Source: CAIUGU01 sp963819685 (GTDB lineage Bacteria > Pseudomonadota > Gammaproteobacteria > Steroidobacterales > Steroidobacteraceae). From it: DNA of 64,000 nucleotides. This document shows, one piece after another, positions 36,177 through 45,094 of the stretch; the stretch's first letter is position 1; the number at the start of each line of letters is the position of its first letter. A model generated the notes under the pieces. The model was not told the origin of the DNA. It searched no databases and saw only the letters and a list, made by a program, of their open reading frames with translations. A program made the translations under genes and the position numbers. The stretch is taken from positions 1 through 64,000 of the forward strand of contig CAWFXI010000004.1 in the NCBI GenBank assembly GCA_963819685.1, in the 5' to 3' direction.

Positions 36177-37234
36177 CAGCTCTGCAGAGCCTTGCGACAA
36201 TACTCCAGGCACTTGCCCACTTCCCTCACGGCATTCGAACCCGGGGGAATGTCGTACTCCAGTTCGATCGTCGCGGGAAAGCGGAACTTCTGATCACGCA
36301 TCAACTTGAGCGCAGCGACGACTGGCGTATCTCCCGATCCCCAGGGCAGGTTCGCCTGGCCGTTCGCTTTGGTCCTGCGATCCTTGAGATGCATGCTGGT
36401 GATTCGCGCATGATGCTGGCGCATGAAGGCCACACCGTCATACGCACCGGCGGCCGTGTAATGCCCGAGATCAAGGTTGATCCCGTTGCCTTTCGAGGCG
36501 GCCAACGCCGGATCCCAAAGCGTCGGCGTCGCCTGCAGATGCTGGTGATAGCCCACGACGAGACCGTGCTTCAGGGCCGCGGCTCCGAGACGGGCGGCGT
36601 GCGGGACCGACGTCGGCAACTCCACGGTGACGTGGGATGCACCCAGCGCCTTCGCAGCCCGCATGCCGTAGTCAATTTCAGCGTCGGTGTTTGATTCATC
36701 GAAGGTTGAAGGCTTGAAGCCGTAGATGCTGACACCCGCATCGGTGTAGAGCTTGCGCAACTGCGAAAACCGGTCCATGGGCGCACTCGCGCGCCAGGCC
36801 GCGACTCGCTTCAGGTGTTCGGCTTGCATCGCCATCGCTTCCGATTTCTCCTTTTCCTCCGCAGCGGTCAACGGTGCTGGATTGGGCTGAAAGCCCCGCG
36901 CCCTGATCCTGCGGAATCGCTCTGCGTCGGGGCTCACGGGAATACCGGCGAACTGTTCGCCTGGATCCCCCATCAGCTCTACTGCACTGATGCCGCAGTC
37001 AAGGCAATACCGCAGCAACGCTTCCGCGCTCTGATCCGGCATGCTCCTGAAGGAATACGTGATGACGCCGATCTGGACGCCATTGATCAGTGAGCCGGGC
37101 TTCCGGTCTTGCGCAAAGGCCGGAGCTCCTAACACTGTCGGTACGGCAATCGCGGCTCCTGCCGCCGCGGCCAGTCCACCGACAAACTCTCTTCGAGTCA
37201 GTCCGGATGCCGTTGGGACATGAAGTTTCTTCAC
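36176..37234 (-). CDS. Tat-exported TIM-barrel sugar isomerase/epimerase-like protein
   Basis: About 352 residues. A Tat signal (LTRREFVGGLAAAAGAAIAV) precedes a TIM barrel with IGVITYSFRSMPDQSAEALL, GISAVELMGDPGEQF, VTVELPTSVPHAARLG, VVGYHQHLQATPTL (His ligands), INLDLGHYTAAGAYDG, ITSMHLKDRRTK, PWGSGDTPV and ATIELEYDIPPGSN, ending VREVGKCLEYCRKAL. It is the same type as the protein at 18042. I chose GTG 37234 because AAGGAGAG sits seven bases upstream. The best-studied relatives handle 3-keto-sugars next to Gfo/Idh/MocA dehydrogenases, and such a gene lies just upstream here. Confidence 0.82.
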   Translation of the reverse strand: MKKLHVPTASGLTRREFVGGLAAAAGAAIAVPTVLGAPAFAQDRKPGSLINGVQIGVITYSFRSMPDQSAEALLRYCLDCGISAVELMGDPGEQFAGIPVSPDAERFRRIRARGFQPNPAPLTAAEEKEKSEAMAMQAEHLKRVAAWRASAPMDRFSQLRKLYTDAGVSIYGFKPSTFDESNTDAEIDYGMRAAKALGASHVTVELPTSVPHAARLGAAALKHGLVVGYHQHLQATPTLWDPALAASKGNGINLDLGHYTAAGAYDGVAFMRQHHARITSMHLKDRRTKANGQANLPWGSGDTPVVAALKLMRDQKFRFPATIELEYDIPPGSNAVREVGKCLEYCRKALQS

Positions 37235-37399
37235 GGAACTCTCCTTCAATCGGTCAGGCAACTTGAGCAACAGCCGCGTCTGTCGAATTGACGAGCCCCG
37301 GCCCGGACAGCAGCCGCTCCACCGACACCCGCAAGTACTGCCGGCGCATCACTCGCAACACTTCCATTCCCGGGGCTTCTATGGCAGCTGCGGCCATGA

Positions 37400-38548
37400 T
37401 CAAAGCTCGACCCATGCAGCACCGAGCCGGGCACTCTCCACGGCTTTCTCCACGAATCGAACTCCCCTCACGCCATCTCGCGCCGTCGGGTACCCCCCGA
37501 GCAATCGCTGTCCGTTGCGCAAGCGGTGAATATCCGCGATGACGCCGCGATACAGATTCGCGAAGGCTTCGATGTACCCTTCAGGATGTCCGGATGGCAG
37601 CCGTGTCGCGGCCCTGGCGCTGTCGGTGAGGTATCCGTTGCCGACCTCGATGCGCTGCTGCGGCTGGCCGGCAGGTTTGAAAATCAGTATGCCTGGTTCC
37701 CGTTGGCTCCATTCAATTCCGCCAAGGGAGCCGTAGACGCGGATATTGAGATTGTTGGCTTCACCACAGGCGATCTGCGAGCAAGTCAGAACGCCGGTGG
37801 CGCCGTTCGAAAGGCGCAGCAGGATATTGGCGTCATCCTCAAGCAGCCGGCCGGGAACAAACGTCCGGAAGTCGGCACAGAGCGAGCGGATTCCAAGACC
37901 CGTGATGAACTCGAGCATGTTCTCGCCATGGGTACCAATGTCGGCAACACACCCGCTCTCTCCCGAGCGCTTGGGGTCGGTGCGCCATTCGGCCTGTTTC
38001 TGGCCTGTCTGCTCGAGTGGCGCCATCAGCCAATCCTGCAGATACTCGACCAGAACCTTGCGCACATCGCCTATGACCCCGGCGCGTACTCGCTCGCGTG
38101 CCTCGATGATCGCGGGGTAGCCCGTGTAGGTATGCGTTACAGCGAGAATCAATCCGCGCTTGTCGGCCAGTGAGGCAAGCTCCTTTGCCTCGTCGATATG
38201 CAAGGTCATCGGCTTGTCGCAGACAACATGGATGCCGGCTTCCAGGAAGGCCTTTGCAACAGGAAAATGCAGGTGATTCGGCGTGGCGATGATTACGAAA
38301 TCAATGCCGGTCGCATGCAGTTTTTCCTGCTGCGCCATCGACGCATAGGAATCGTAGGAGCGCTCCAGAAACCACGCTGCCGCACTGGCCCGATTACGTT
38401 CCGGGTCGGATGACAAGGCACCCGCGATCACGCGGGCGCCGCCATCCAGCTCCGCGGCCATCCGGTGCACTTTGCCGATGAACGCGCCCTGGCCACCGCC
38501 AACGATGCCGGCGCGCAAGGGTCTGATGTCAGTATGAGGAGTCGTCAT
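37400..38548 (-). CDS. Gfo/Idh/MocA family NAD(P)-dependent sugar dehydrogenase
   Basis: 382 residues. The N-terminal Rossmann fold begins LRAGIVGGGQGAFIGKVHRMAA. The family signature around the substrate site is FVIIATPNHLHFPVAKAFLEAGIHVVCDKPMT (Lys of the DKP motif). The C-terminal domain includes VEYLQDWLM, SGESGCVADIGTHGENMLEFITG (GDIGTH-like, catalytic His/Asp) and PSGHPEGYIEAFANLYRGV. It oxidises a sugar hydroxyl, often at C3, using a tightly bound or free nicotinamide cofactor in the cytoplasm. An upstream extension of the open frame overlaps the neighbouring gene in another frame and was rejected. ATG 38548 follows the TIM-barrel gene by 16 nt. The 165 bp after it hold no clear gene. 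Confidence 0.88.
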   Translation of the reverse strand: MTTPHTDIRPLRAGIVGGGQGAFIGKVHRMAAELDGGARVIAGALSSDPERNRASAAAWFLERSYDSYASMAQQEKLHATGIDFVIIATPNHLHFPVAKAFLEAGIHVVCDKPMTLHIDEAKELASLADKRGLILAVTHTYTGYPAIIEARERVRAGVIGDVRKVLVEYLQDWLMAPLEQTGQKQAEWRTDPKRSGESGCVADIGTHGENMLEFITGLGIRSLCADFRTFVPGRLLEDDANILLRLSNGATGVLTCSQIACGEANNLNIRVYGSLGGIEWSQREPGILIFKPAGQPQQRIEVGNGYLTDSARAATRLPSGHPEGYIEAFANLYRGVIADIHRLRNGQRLLGGYPTARDGVRGVRFVEKAVESARLGAAWVEL

Positions 38549-38564
38549 CTTCCAGATAGTCCTG

Positions 38565-39803
38565 TTACGATCGATAGGCCTCGCGGCCCACGCCCTGCGT
38601 CGGAATTCCCTGAGCGGCCAGCACTTCGTTCTGCAACGCGTACATTGCGGCGGCAGCGGCATCAATGGCTTTAATGAAGGCCAGCGAGCCTTCGAGGATC
38701 GGGCCAAGCCGGTTGCGATCATCCACCCGTGCCCGCGGGTATTCGTGCTCGACAACGAGATAGGTGTTCGCGGCTTCAATAGGCAACAGCTCGCGCGCGG
38801 CCAGTTGATGATCCAGCCAGTCCACACTGCGATTCTGCAGATATGCGAGGGGGTCGTGCTTCGCAGTACCCGGTAATTCATGCTCCGCAAACACGGTCTG
38901 CTTTTTCCATGCCTTCTGCTGCAGCACCGGATCGCTGGCAGGGTGGCCATCGACCCAGTCACCGCGCTCCATGGTCTGGCCTCCATAGCCCCATGCTGCG
39001 AGGCCGCGCGCATCGATCACCTGCCCTTTGACATGGAAGCCATCAATCAGAAAGCCGTAGCCTTCATCCTTCAGGTACTGGAACAGAGAGCGGGTATCCT
39101 GCCCCATCAGAATTGCATGCGACGGATCGTAGTGAATGCGGAACTGGTCCCCTACTCCATGCTTCTCGCAGAGGCGATGCAACGCTATCCACGGCCCGGG
39201 CGCATACGCGATATTGTTGTACCACTTGTCTGTCACATTCCATCCCGGCATCGGGCACTGCTCGACGCGATAGACGAGGCCGCGAGCCTTGGCTTCCTTG
39301 AGCAGTGGCACGAACACTTCCTCGAACATCCCGAGGTTCTGGTCCATCTCGAGCCGGGGATTGCGTCCGACGAAGCCACAAACGGCTTTTGCACCCAGCA
39401 GCGCTGCTGCATCGAACACCTTCAGCATCAGATCGTGGCGCAGCTTTCTCGCACTCGCGTCCGGTGCCAGCATGTTGTCGAAATATGCGAGATCAGACAG
39501 ACCCGTGCCCGTGTCACTCATGGCGGCCTCAATGCGCCTGGCACGCTGCCGGTCAAGGGGACGGCGCAGATCCAGCGTATTCGCCACCGGGTCGAGCATC
39601 GCGGCGGCGGGGATATCGCTTTCGTCGGGATGCAGGGCAACTGACAGCTGAATATTCGCAGAGCCAATGTCCCGAGAGAATTGCAGCCAGGCCTCCACCT
39701 CGAGATCCGGATCGGCCTCGCGTTTATCCGGCTCGACTAACCCGCGCAGCGCTGCGGTCAGGACACTGAGCTTCATGATCTTGGGCTTGAACGGTTGCGT
39801 CAT
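38565..39803 (-). CDS. Large cytoplasmic TIM-barrel sugar isomerase/epimerase-like protein
   Basis: 412 residues, no signal peptide. Barrel features are MKLSVLTAALRG, DPDLEVEAWLQFSRDIGSANIQL, LSDLAYFDNMLAPD, LGAKAVCGFVGRN, RGLVYRVEQCPM (Glu ligand), FRIHYDPSHAILMGQDTR (Asp/His ligands), DGFHVKGQVID and TYLVVEHEYPRARVDD. The HVKG and VEHEYP strands complete a probable metal site. It is first gene of the minus-strand operon 39803 to 35112, with the Gfo/Idh/MocA dehydrogenase next. That pairing resembles known systems in which the dehydrogenase oxidises and the barrel isomerises or eliminates. Its promoter region is shared with LacI gene 2. The start could also be the Met at 39776. Confidence 0.8.
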   Translation of the reverse strand: MTQPFKPKIMKLSVLTAALRGLVEPDKREADPDLEVEAWLQFSRDIGSANIQLSVALHPDESDIPAAAMLDPVANTLDLRRPLDRQRARRIEAAMSDTGTGLSDLAYFDNMLAPDASARKLRHDLMLKVFDAAALLGAKAVCGFVGRNPRLEMDQNLGMFEEVFVPLLKEAKARGLVYRVEQCPMPGWNVTDKWYNNIAYAPGPWIALHRLCEKHGVGDQFRIHYDPSHAILMGQDTRSLFQYLKDEGYGFLIDGFHVKGQVIDARGLAAWGYGGQTMERGDWVDGHPASDPVLQQKAWKKQTVFAEHELPGTAKHDPLAYLQNRSVDWLDHQLAARELLPIEAANTYLVVEHEYPRARVDDRNRLGPILEGSLAFIKAIDAAAAAMYALQNEVLAAQGIPTQGVGREAYRS

Positions 39804-40016
39804 GGGATTTCACAAGTCCGAGGCAGCCTGCCACCTGCAATTTCTCGAATCAGCGGGACAGCCGCGGGCCGAGATTTTTTCGACGTTGGATTGGCACGCT
39901 CACGACTGCGGAAGAGTATATCCAGAGTCGCAGGGCGCGCCACGGAACCACCCGCTTTTTTGGCGCGGCAATTCATTGGCTCCCCCGGAGTAAATTTTCC
40001 GCAGCATGAACGGCCA

Positions 40017-40030
40017 TGACAACGCTGTCA
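40017..40030. promoter_or_regulatory. LacI-type operator, motif A
   Basis: TGACAACGCTGTCA, identical over 14 bp to 16721-16734. It is 53 bp before the ATG of LacI gene 2 and 213 bp before the divergent TIM-barrel/dehydrogenase operon. Confidence 0.75.
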
Positions 40031-40083
40031 ACATTATAGTATTGCACCTTCATTGCAGGATTTCCTGCCTAAAGACGCACTCC

Positions 40084-41127
40084 ATGAAGAAGCAGAAACT
40101 GAAAAGCAGCGCCGTGACGATCGAAGAGGTTGCGAGCCGCGCAGGCGTCTCGATCAAGACAGTATCCCGGGTACTCAATCGTGAGAGCGCAGTGCGGGAC
40201 GCAACCCGGCAAAGGGTCCTGGCAGCCGCCAAGGACCTCAATTATCGGCCAAACGCGGCGGCCCGCAGCCTTGCTTCGAGCCGCTCCTACTTCGTCGCAC
40301 TGGTCTATGACAATCCGAGTGCCAGCTACCTTCTGGACATGCAGAGCGGCGCCCTGGCAGCCTGCCGCGAGCGGGGCTACAGCCTGCTGCTGCAACCCTG
40401 CGACTACCAGAGCCCCTTGCTGATCGAAGAGCTGACGACGTTGATTACGGAGCGCGGGCATCCCGGGCTCGTTCTCACGACCCCTGTCTGCGACATTGCA
40501 GCCGTGACCGAGCTGCTCGACACGATGAACGTCGACTATGTGCGGATCGCTCCCGTGGATCGGAACCATCCAGCTCCCTTTGTTGCAGTGGACGATCGTA
40601 GCGCCGCCTACGACCTGACCCGATACCTCATCGACATGGGTCACCAGCGCATCGCCTTCATCAAGGGCCACCCGGACATCGGCGCCAGTCAGCCACGGTT
40701 TGATGGCTTCCGCAGCGCGCTGCGCGACCGTGGCATCCCCCTCGACAAGACCCTGGTGGCGCAGGGCTTCTTCTCATTCGATTCTGGCGAGCAATGCGGC
40801 CGTGCGCTGCTCGGGCGCAAGGACCGGCCGACTGCCGTGTTTGCCAGCAACGACGAAATGGCTGCGGGCGTCCTGCACGTGGCCCATGATCTCGGCATTG
40901 AAGTGCCAAGGAAACTATCGGTCGCGGGTTTCGACGATACGCCCGTCTCGCGATACACGTGGCCCAGTCTCACGACCATCCGTCAGCCGGTCGAAGCGAT
41001 GGCGAAATCGATCGTGGGTACGTTGATCGCCGATATGCGCGACGAGAGAAAGAAAGGGGGTAGTGCCGGGGCGATGTTTCCGTACGAACTCGTGATCCGC
41101 GGGTCGACCGGGCCTGCCAGCCGTTAG
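40084..41127 (+). CDS. LacI-family transcriptional regulator 2
   Basis: 347 residues. The helix-turn-helix is TIEEVASRAGVSIKTVSRVLNRE, the hinge LNYRPNAAARSLAS, and the sensor domain runs YFVALVYDNPSASYLLDMQSGA, GHPGLVLTTPVCD, VDYVRIAPVDR, DMGHQRIAFIKGHPD, RPTAVFASNDEMAAGVLHVA and VAGFDDTPVSRYTWPSLTTIRQP. Recognition residues VSIKTVSRV differ from regulator 1, so the two should read different operators. Motif A is the natural candidate here, from its position before this gene. ATG 40084 is preferred: an in-frame ATG at 40006 would put the operator inside the gene. It bounds the sugar-oxidation region on the right. Confidence 0.9.
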   Translation: MKKQKLKSSAVTIEEVASRAGVSIKTVSRVLNRESAVRDATRQRVLAAAKDLNYRPNAAARSLASSRSYFVALVYDNPSASYLLDMQSGALAACRERGYSLLLQPCDYQSPLLIEELTTLITERGHPGLVLTTPVCDIAAVTELLDTMNVDYVRIAPVDRNHPAPFVAVDDRSAAYDLTRYLIDMGHQRIAFIKGHPDIGASQPRFDGFRSALRDRGIPLDKTLVAQGFFSFDSGEQCGRALLGRKDRPTAVFASNDEMAAGVLHVAHDLGIEVPRKLSVAGFDDTPVSRYTWPSLTTIRQPVEAMAKSIVGTLIADMRDERKKGGSAGAMFPYELVIRGSTGPASR

Positions 41128-41286
41128 CAGGGTGATGCAAAGCCCTTTGTAGCACCCTGTTACCGAGTCACGGACGACTCGGCGAAATCGATGAGTCCTA
41201 ACTCATTGATTTCGGGAGCCAGTGAAAACCACGCTTTTCGCTGGATCCAGATGCAAAAGGCACGGACAGACTTTTGCATCAACCTG

Positions 41287-42059
41287 TTAGCGCTCTCCAC
41301 TCTGCTGCCGCAGGCGCTCGATATCCTCGGCGGTATCGACACCGATTCCCGGTACGCGGCTGGCTGCGCCTACGACAATTCGCATACCGGCTTCCATGGC
41401 GCGTAGTTGCTCCAGCTTCTCGGTTGCCTCAAGTCTGCTGACAGGCAATGCCGTCATGCGCAACAGCGCTTCGACCCGATAGGCGTAGATACCGAGGTGC
41501 CGGCAGGCATTTTCGTATAGTCCGGGCGACTCCGATGGCAGGGAGTCCGCATCGCGAACGCAGGGAATCGGTGCGCGGCTGAAGTACATGGCCCTCCCGT
41601 CTGCGGCGCTCACGACCTTCACGACATTCGGATTGAGAAATTCCTCACGACTGCGAATGGGCGTACACAGCGTTGCGATGTCAGCTCGTGAATCCGCGCA
41701 CCAGCAGGCCCGCCACCTGATCGATGAGCTCCGGCGGCAGCTGCGGCTCATCGCCTTGCACATTCACCAGCACGTATCGCCGCTCCAGCCGCGGAGCCTT
41801 GCCACTTCGGCAATGCGATCGGTGCCTGAAGCGTGATCGCTACGTGTCATCACGGCCAGGGAGCGTTTGCCACCTCGAGGATCGGTGACAGCGCTGCAAT
41901 GCGCGCATCGTCTGTTGCAACGATCACTTCGAGAGCGGCGCTGCGACATGCCTGCTCCACCACCCATTGAATCATCGGCTTGCCGCTGATTTCGAGCAGC
42001 GGCTTGGCAGGCAGGCGCGTTGACCCATAGCGCGCGGGGATGACAACGTGGAAGGACAT
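41287..42059 (-). CDS. kdsB: 3-deoxy-manno-octulosonate cytidylyltransferase, frameshifted
   Basis: CMP-KDO synthetase for the lipopolysaccharide inner core, cytoplasmic, about 255 residues. Sequence blocks in successive frames are MSFHVVIPARYGSTRLPAKPLLEISGKPMIQW, VIVATDDARI, MTRSDHASGTDRIAEV, VNVQGDEPQLPPELIDQVA, then FLNPNVVKVV, ALYFSRAPIP-like AMYFSRAPIPCVRD, HLGIYAYRVEALLRM, LEATEKLEQLRAMEAG and GIGVDTAEDIERL. Three single-base shifts (about 41870, 41800 and 41695) break it. KdsB is normally essential when LPS carries KDO, so these are most likely sequence errors. It is followed upstream in the operon by Trm112-type, lpxK and msbA genes. Confidence 0.88.
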
Positions 42060-42072
42060 TGCGGAGCGGGAA

Positions 42073-42261
42073 CTATTCCTTGAGAAGTGGATCGTCGGAA
42101 TTCAGCGGTCTTGCTTCGTCCTCAAGCATGATCGGTATGCTGTCACGGATGGGAAACGCCAGTCTGTCAGCGCGACAGATCAGTTCCTGACGCGACTTCA
42201 GGTAGCGCAGCGGTCCCTTGCACAGGGGGCACACGAGGATATCGAGCAGTCTTGAGTCCAT
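42073..42261 (-). CDS. Trm112 family protein (YcaR-like)
   Basis: 62 residues. The zinc-ribbon-like Trm112 family pattern is LLDILVCPLCKGPLRYLKSRQELIC....AFPIRDSIPIMLEDEARPL. Cys in CPLC and near LIC probably contribute to a metal site or fold. In proteobacteria it typically lies between lpxK and kdsB, as here (6 nt from lpxK, 13 nt from kdsB). Its bacterial role is not well defined. Confidence 0.88.
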   Translation of the reverse strand: MDSRLLDILVCPLCKGPLRYLKSRQELICRADRLAFPIRDSIPIMLEDEARPLNSDDPLLKE

Positions 42262-42267
42262 GGCGGA

Positions 42268-43344
42268 TCAGCGATTGGTGACTTGCGATTGGCGATGGGG
42301 TGACGATCGGTATGAGGCAATGCAGGTTTCGACGATGGACATCAGGATCGCAGCCTGCCCTGCCTCGATCTCCGCTTGAGCCGTGACGGCCCACAGGCGC
42401 GCATCGTCAAAGCCTTTGCATTTCACGGCATCCTTTTCGGTCATCAGCACCGGCGCAGCATCCCCAAAACTGAGGTCGGCGCTGGTGATCGTGGCATGGT
42501 CCGGCAAGGTGTGCGTCGTCATCGCGATCCCCGACTCACGCAGCGTAGCAAAAAAGCCTTCAGGATTGCCGATTCCGCACACGACGTGTACCAATTGTCC
42601 CTGGAAGGCAGCCAGCGGTAGCACCTTTCCCGAGTGGAGCGAACGCACACCCGTGGCGCGAACCACAAAGGAGATGACCGATGACGCCTTGCCACGAACA
42701 GCCTTCGACCAGGTCTCCGCGACCGGTGAAAGTCCAGCCCTGACAGCCACCACATCGACCTGCTGGAGACGCGAAACCCCTTCTCGCAGCGGCCCGGCAG
42801 GCAGCAGCCGGCCATTGCCAATCCCGCGGCCCGCATCGACGACGGCGATTTCGATATCGCGCGCCAGGCGATAGTGCTGCAGTCCATCGTCCGCGAGAAT
42901 CACATCGGCACCCAGGTCAATGGCCCGGCGCGCAGCCGCCACCCGATCAGGCCCGGCAACGACAATGCCGCGCGAGAGCCTCGCCAACAGCACGGCTTCG
43001 TCTCCCACCTCTGCAGGATCGGAATCGGGCGTTGCGTCGCGCGGCCATGAAGGCGAGTTGCCGCGATAGCCACGAAGAATGATTCCGGGCCTGAAACCCT
43101 TGCCACACAGCTGCTCGGCAAGCCATAGCGTCAGCGGAGTCTTGCCGGTTCCGCCTGCAGTGATATTGCCCACGACGATGACGGGGCGCGAAACTTTCTC
43201 GCCCGCCACGATCCCGCACCGGAACGCCAGCCTGCGCAATGCGATGACGGCTCCAAACAACCACGACAGTGGCAGGAAGAGCATCGACAGCAAGTTCCAC
43301 GAACGCTCGTACCAGAGTTTCTGGAAGAACGCGTCGGCGCTCAT
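42268..43344 (-). CDS. lpxK: Tetraacyldisaccharide 4'-kinase
   Basis: Inner-membrane lipid A kinase of about 358 residues that phosphorylates the 4' position of the tetraacyl disaccharide. Seen are the N-terminal hydrophobic helix (LSMLFLPLSWLFGAVIAL), the P-loop VGNITAGGTGKTPLTLWLAE, GIILRGYRG, DEAVLLARL, ADVILADDGLQHYRLARDIEIAVVDA, GNGRLLPAGPLRE and LPDHATIT...VLMTEKDAVKC. ATG 43344 follows the msbA stop by one base and starts MSADAFFQKLWY, a standard LpxK N-terminus. It is part of the msbA-lpxK-ycaR-kdsB operon. The C-terminus has a short extra tail (SIVETCIASYRSSPHRQSQ). Confidence 0.92.
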   Translation of the reverse strand: MSADAFFQKLWYERSWNLLSMLFLPLSWLFGAVIALRRLAFRCGIVAGEKVSRPVIVVGNITAGGTGKTPLTLWLAEQLCGKGFRPGIILRGYRGNSPSWPRDATPDSDPAEVGDEAVLLARLSRGIVVAGPDRVAAARRAIDLGADVILADDGLQHYRLARDIEIAVVDAGRGIGNGRLLPAGPLREGVSRLQQVDVVAVRAGLSPVAETWSKAVRGKASSVISFVVRATGVRSLHSGKVLPLAAFQGQLVHVVCGIGNPEGFFATLRESGIAMTTHTLPDHATITSADLSFGDAAPVLMTEKDAVKCKGFDDARLWAVTAQAEIEAGQAAILMSIVETCIASYRSSPHRQSQVTNR

Positions 43345-43345
43345 G

Positions 43346-45094
43346 TCACTCGTTGAACTGCAGGCTGTGCAGGGAAGCGTAGTGACCTTGCTTCTGCAGC
43401 AACTCCGCATGAGTGCCGCTTTCAACGACGTGTCCGCTGTCCATGACAACGATGCGATCGGCCTTTTCGACGGTCGACAGGCGATGGGCGATGACCAGCG
43501 TTGTGCGGCCCTGCATCAGTTCCTCGAGGGCTGCCTGGATGACGCGCTCGGATTCCGTATCGAGCGCCGAGGTGGCCTCGTCGAGAATCAGGATCGGGGC
43601 GTTCTTGAGCAGGGCACGCGCAATCGCAATACGCTGACGCTGGCCGCCGGACAGCAACACGCCGCGATCACCCACCATCGTATCGAGGCCCTCCGGATAG
43701 TCCCGCGTGAACTCAAGGACATGCGCTGCGCTTGCGGCACGCTCGATCTCTGCGTTGCTGACGGCACTGCCAAAGGCGATATTGGCCCGGATCGTATCGT
43801 TGAACAGTACGACTTCCTGGCTCACGAGACTGATCTGTCTGCGCAGGCTCTGCAGTTCATAGTCGCGCACGTCGCGGCCGTCGACGAGCACTGCACCACT
43901 CGTTACCTCATAGAACCGGGGTAACAGGTTGACCAGCGTCGACTTGCCGCTGCCGGAGCGACCGACGATCGCCAGCGTCTCGCCTCTCGGCACCGTGAGC
44001 GAAACGTCGTCAAGCGCAACGCCCTTGCCCGCCTCGTAGGTGAAACCGACATTGCGGAACTCGACGTCACCTTGTGCCCGCTCGAGACGCAATGCACCGC
44101 CCTGCGGCTCAATGCGCTCATCAAGCAGTTCGAAGATGCTCTGCCCCGCCGCGATGCCCTGCTGCAAAGGTCCGGCGACGTTCACGATCCGGCGCAGCGG
44201 GGCCGTGACCATGACAAGGCCGCCAATGAAGGCTGTAAATGCGCCCACCGTCAGGTCGCCTTTGATGGCAGAACGGGTGGCGACATACAGCACCGACGCC
44301 AGGCCTATCGCCGTCAACACCTGCACGACCGGATTCGACAGCCCACGCGTCATCAGCAGCTTCATGTTGGAACGGCGGTTGTGCTCGTTGACGCTTTCAA
44401 ACTGCGCGTTCTCGTAGTCCTGCGCATTGAAGACCTTGATGACGCGGGGTGCCTCGATGGCCTCCTTGGCGATGCGCGTCACGTCGCCCATCGAGTTCTG
44501 GATGCGCTGGCTGTAGCGGCGAAACTGCCGATTGATGACCGTGATCAGCCACGCCAGTATCGGCGCGGTGATCAGGGCGAGAGCAGTGAGCCTGGCATCC
44601 AGGTAGAACAGGTATCCCAGCAGCAACACGATCGTCAGTGAATCGCGGATGAAGATCGTCACCGAATCCGTGGTCGCCTGCGCGACCTGCTCGGTGTTGT
44701 ACGTGAGCCTGGACAGCAGCATGCCGGATGCGTTGCGATCGAAGTACGCGACCGGCAGGTTCAGAAAGTGATCGAAGATCTGCGCGCGCAGCTGCTTGAC
44801 GATGTGACGGCCGACATGACCGGGCGCGTACACCTGGATGAAGTCGCCAATCCCGCGCACGATGAACAGGCCGATCAGGGCAGCTGGCACGAGCTGCATC
44901 ATCCGCCGGTCCTTGTCGACGAAGGTGCCGTCGAGAAAGAACTTGATGAACCATGCCCAGGCCGCCTCAGTGGCAGCAAACAGCACCATGCCGAAGACGC
45001 CGAGCAGGAACATCCCGATGTGGGGCTTCAGATATTTCAATAGCCGCAGGTAGGTCTGCAGTGCGTCGTGCGTCAGCGGCAGTTTCCTGCTCAC
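43346..45094 (-). CDS. msbA: Lipid A export ABC transporter, permease/ATPase
   Basis: 582 residues. The N-terminal six-helix exporter domain (HIGMFLLGVFGMVLFAATEA, ... SVTIFIRDSLTIVLLLGYLFYL) is fused to an ABC ATPase. ATPase motifs are Walker A VGRSGSGKST, Q-loop SLVSQEVVLFND, signature VLLSGGQRQRIAIARAL, Walker B LILDEATSALDTES and H-loop VIAHRLSTVEKAD. It flips core-lipid A across the inner membrane. Its ATG overlaps the exbD stop by 4 nt. The order exbB-exbD-msbA-lpxK-ycaR-kdsB is common in gammaproteobacteria. Confidence 0.94.
   Translation of the reverse strand: MSRKLPLTHDALQTYLRLLKYLKPHIGMFLLGVFGMVLFAATEAAWAWFIKFFLDGTFVDKDRRMMQLVPAALIGLFIVRGIGDFIQVYAPGHVGRHIVKQLRAQIFDHFLNLPVAYFDRNASGMLLSRLTYNTEQVAQATTDSVTIFIRDSLTIVLLLGYLFYLDARLTALALITAPILAWLITVINRQFRRYSQRIQNSMGDVTRIAKEAIEAPRVIKVFNAQDYENAQFESVNEHNRRSNMKLLMTRGLSNPVVQVLTAIGLASVLYVATRSAIKGDLTVGAFTAFIGGLVMVTAPLRRIVNVAGPLQQGIAAGQSIFELLDERIEPQGGALRLERAQGDVEFRNVGFTYEAGKGVALDDVSLTVPRGETLAIVGRSGSGKSTLVNLLPRFYEVTSGAVLVDGRDVRDYELQSLRRQISLVSQEVVLFNDTIRANIAFGSAVSNAEIERAASAAHVLEFTRDYPEGLDTMVGDRGVLLSGGQRQRIAIARALLKNAPILILDEATSALDTESERVIQAALEELMQGRTTLVIAHRLSTVEKADRIVVMDSGHVVESGTHAELLQKQGHYASLHSLQFNE

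Noticed and set aside
37235..37399. Possible small gene between the TIM barrel and dehydrogenase genes
   Set aside because: A short minus-strand frame (HGSSFDHGRSCHRSPG...) has no start signal or family features; left as non-coding spacer.
38549..39013. N-terminal extension of the Gfo/Idh/MocA reading frame up to 39013
   Set aside because: It overlaps the well-conserved TIM-barrel gene in another frame and lacks family similarity; ATG 38548 gives the standard dehydrogenase N-terminus.
41880..41895. TGACAGCGCTG sequence as another motif A site
   Set aside because: It lies inside the kdsB coding sequence and only one half-site fits; probably chance.
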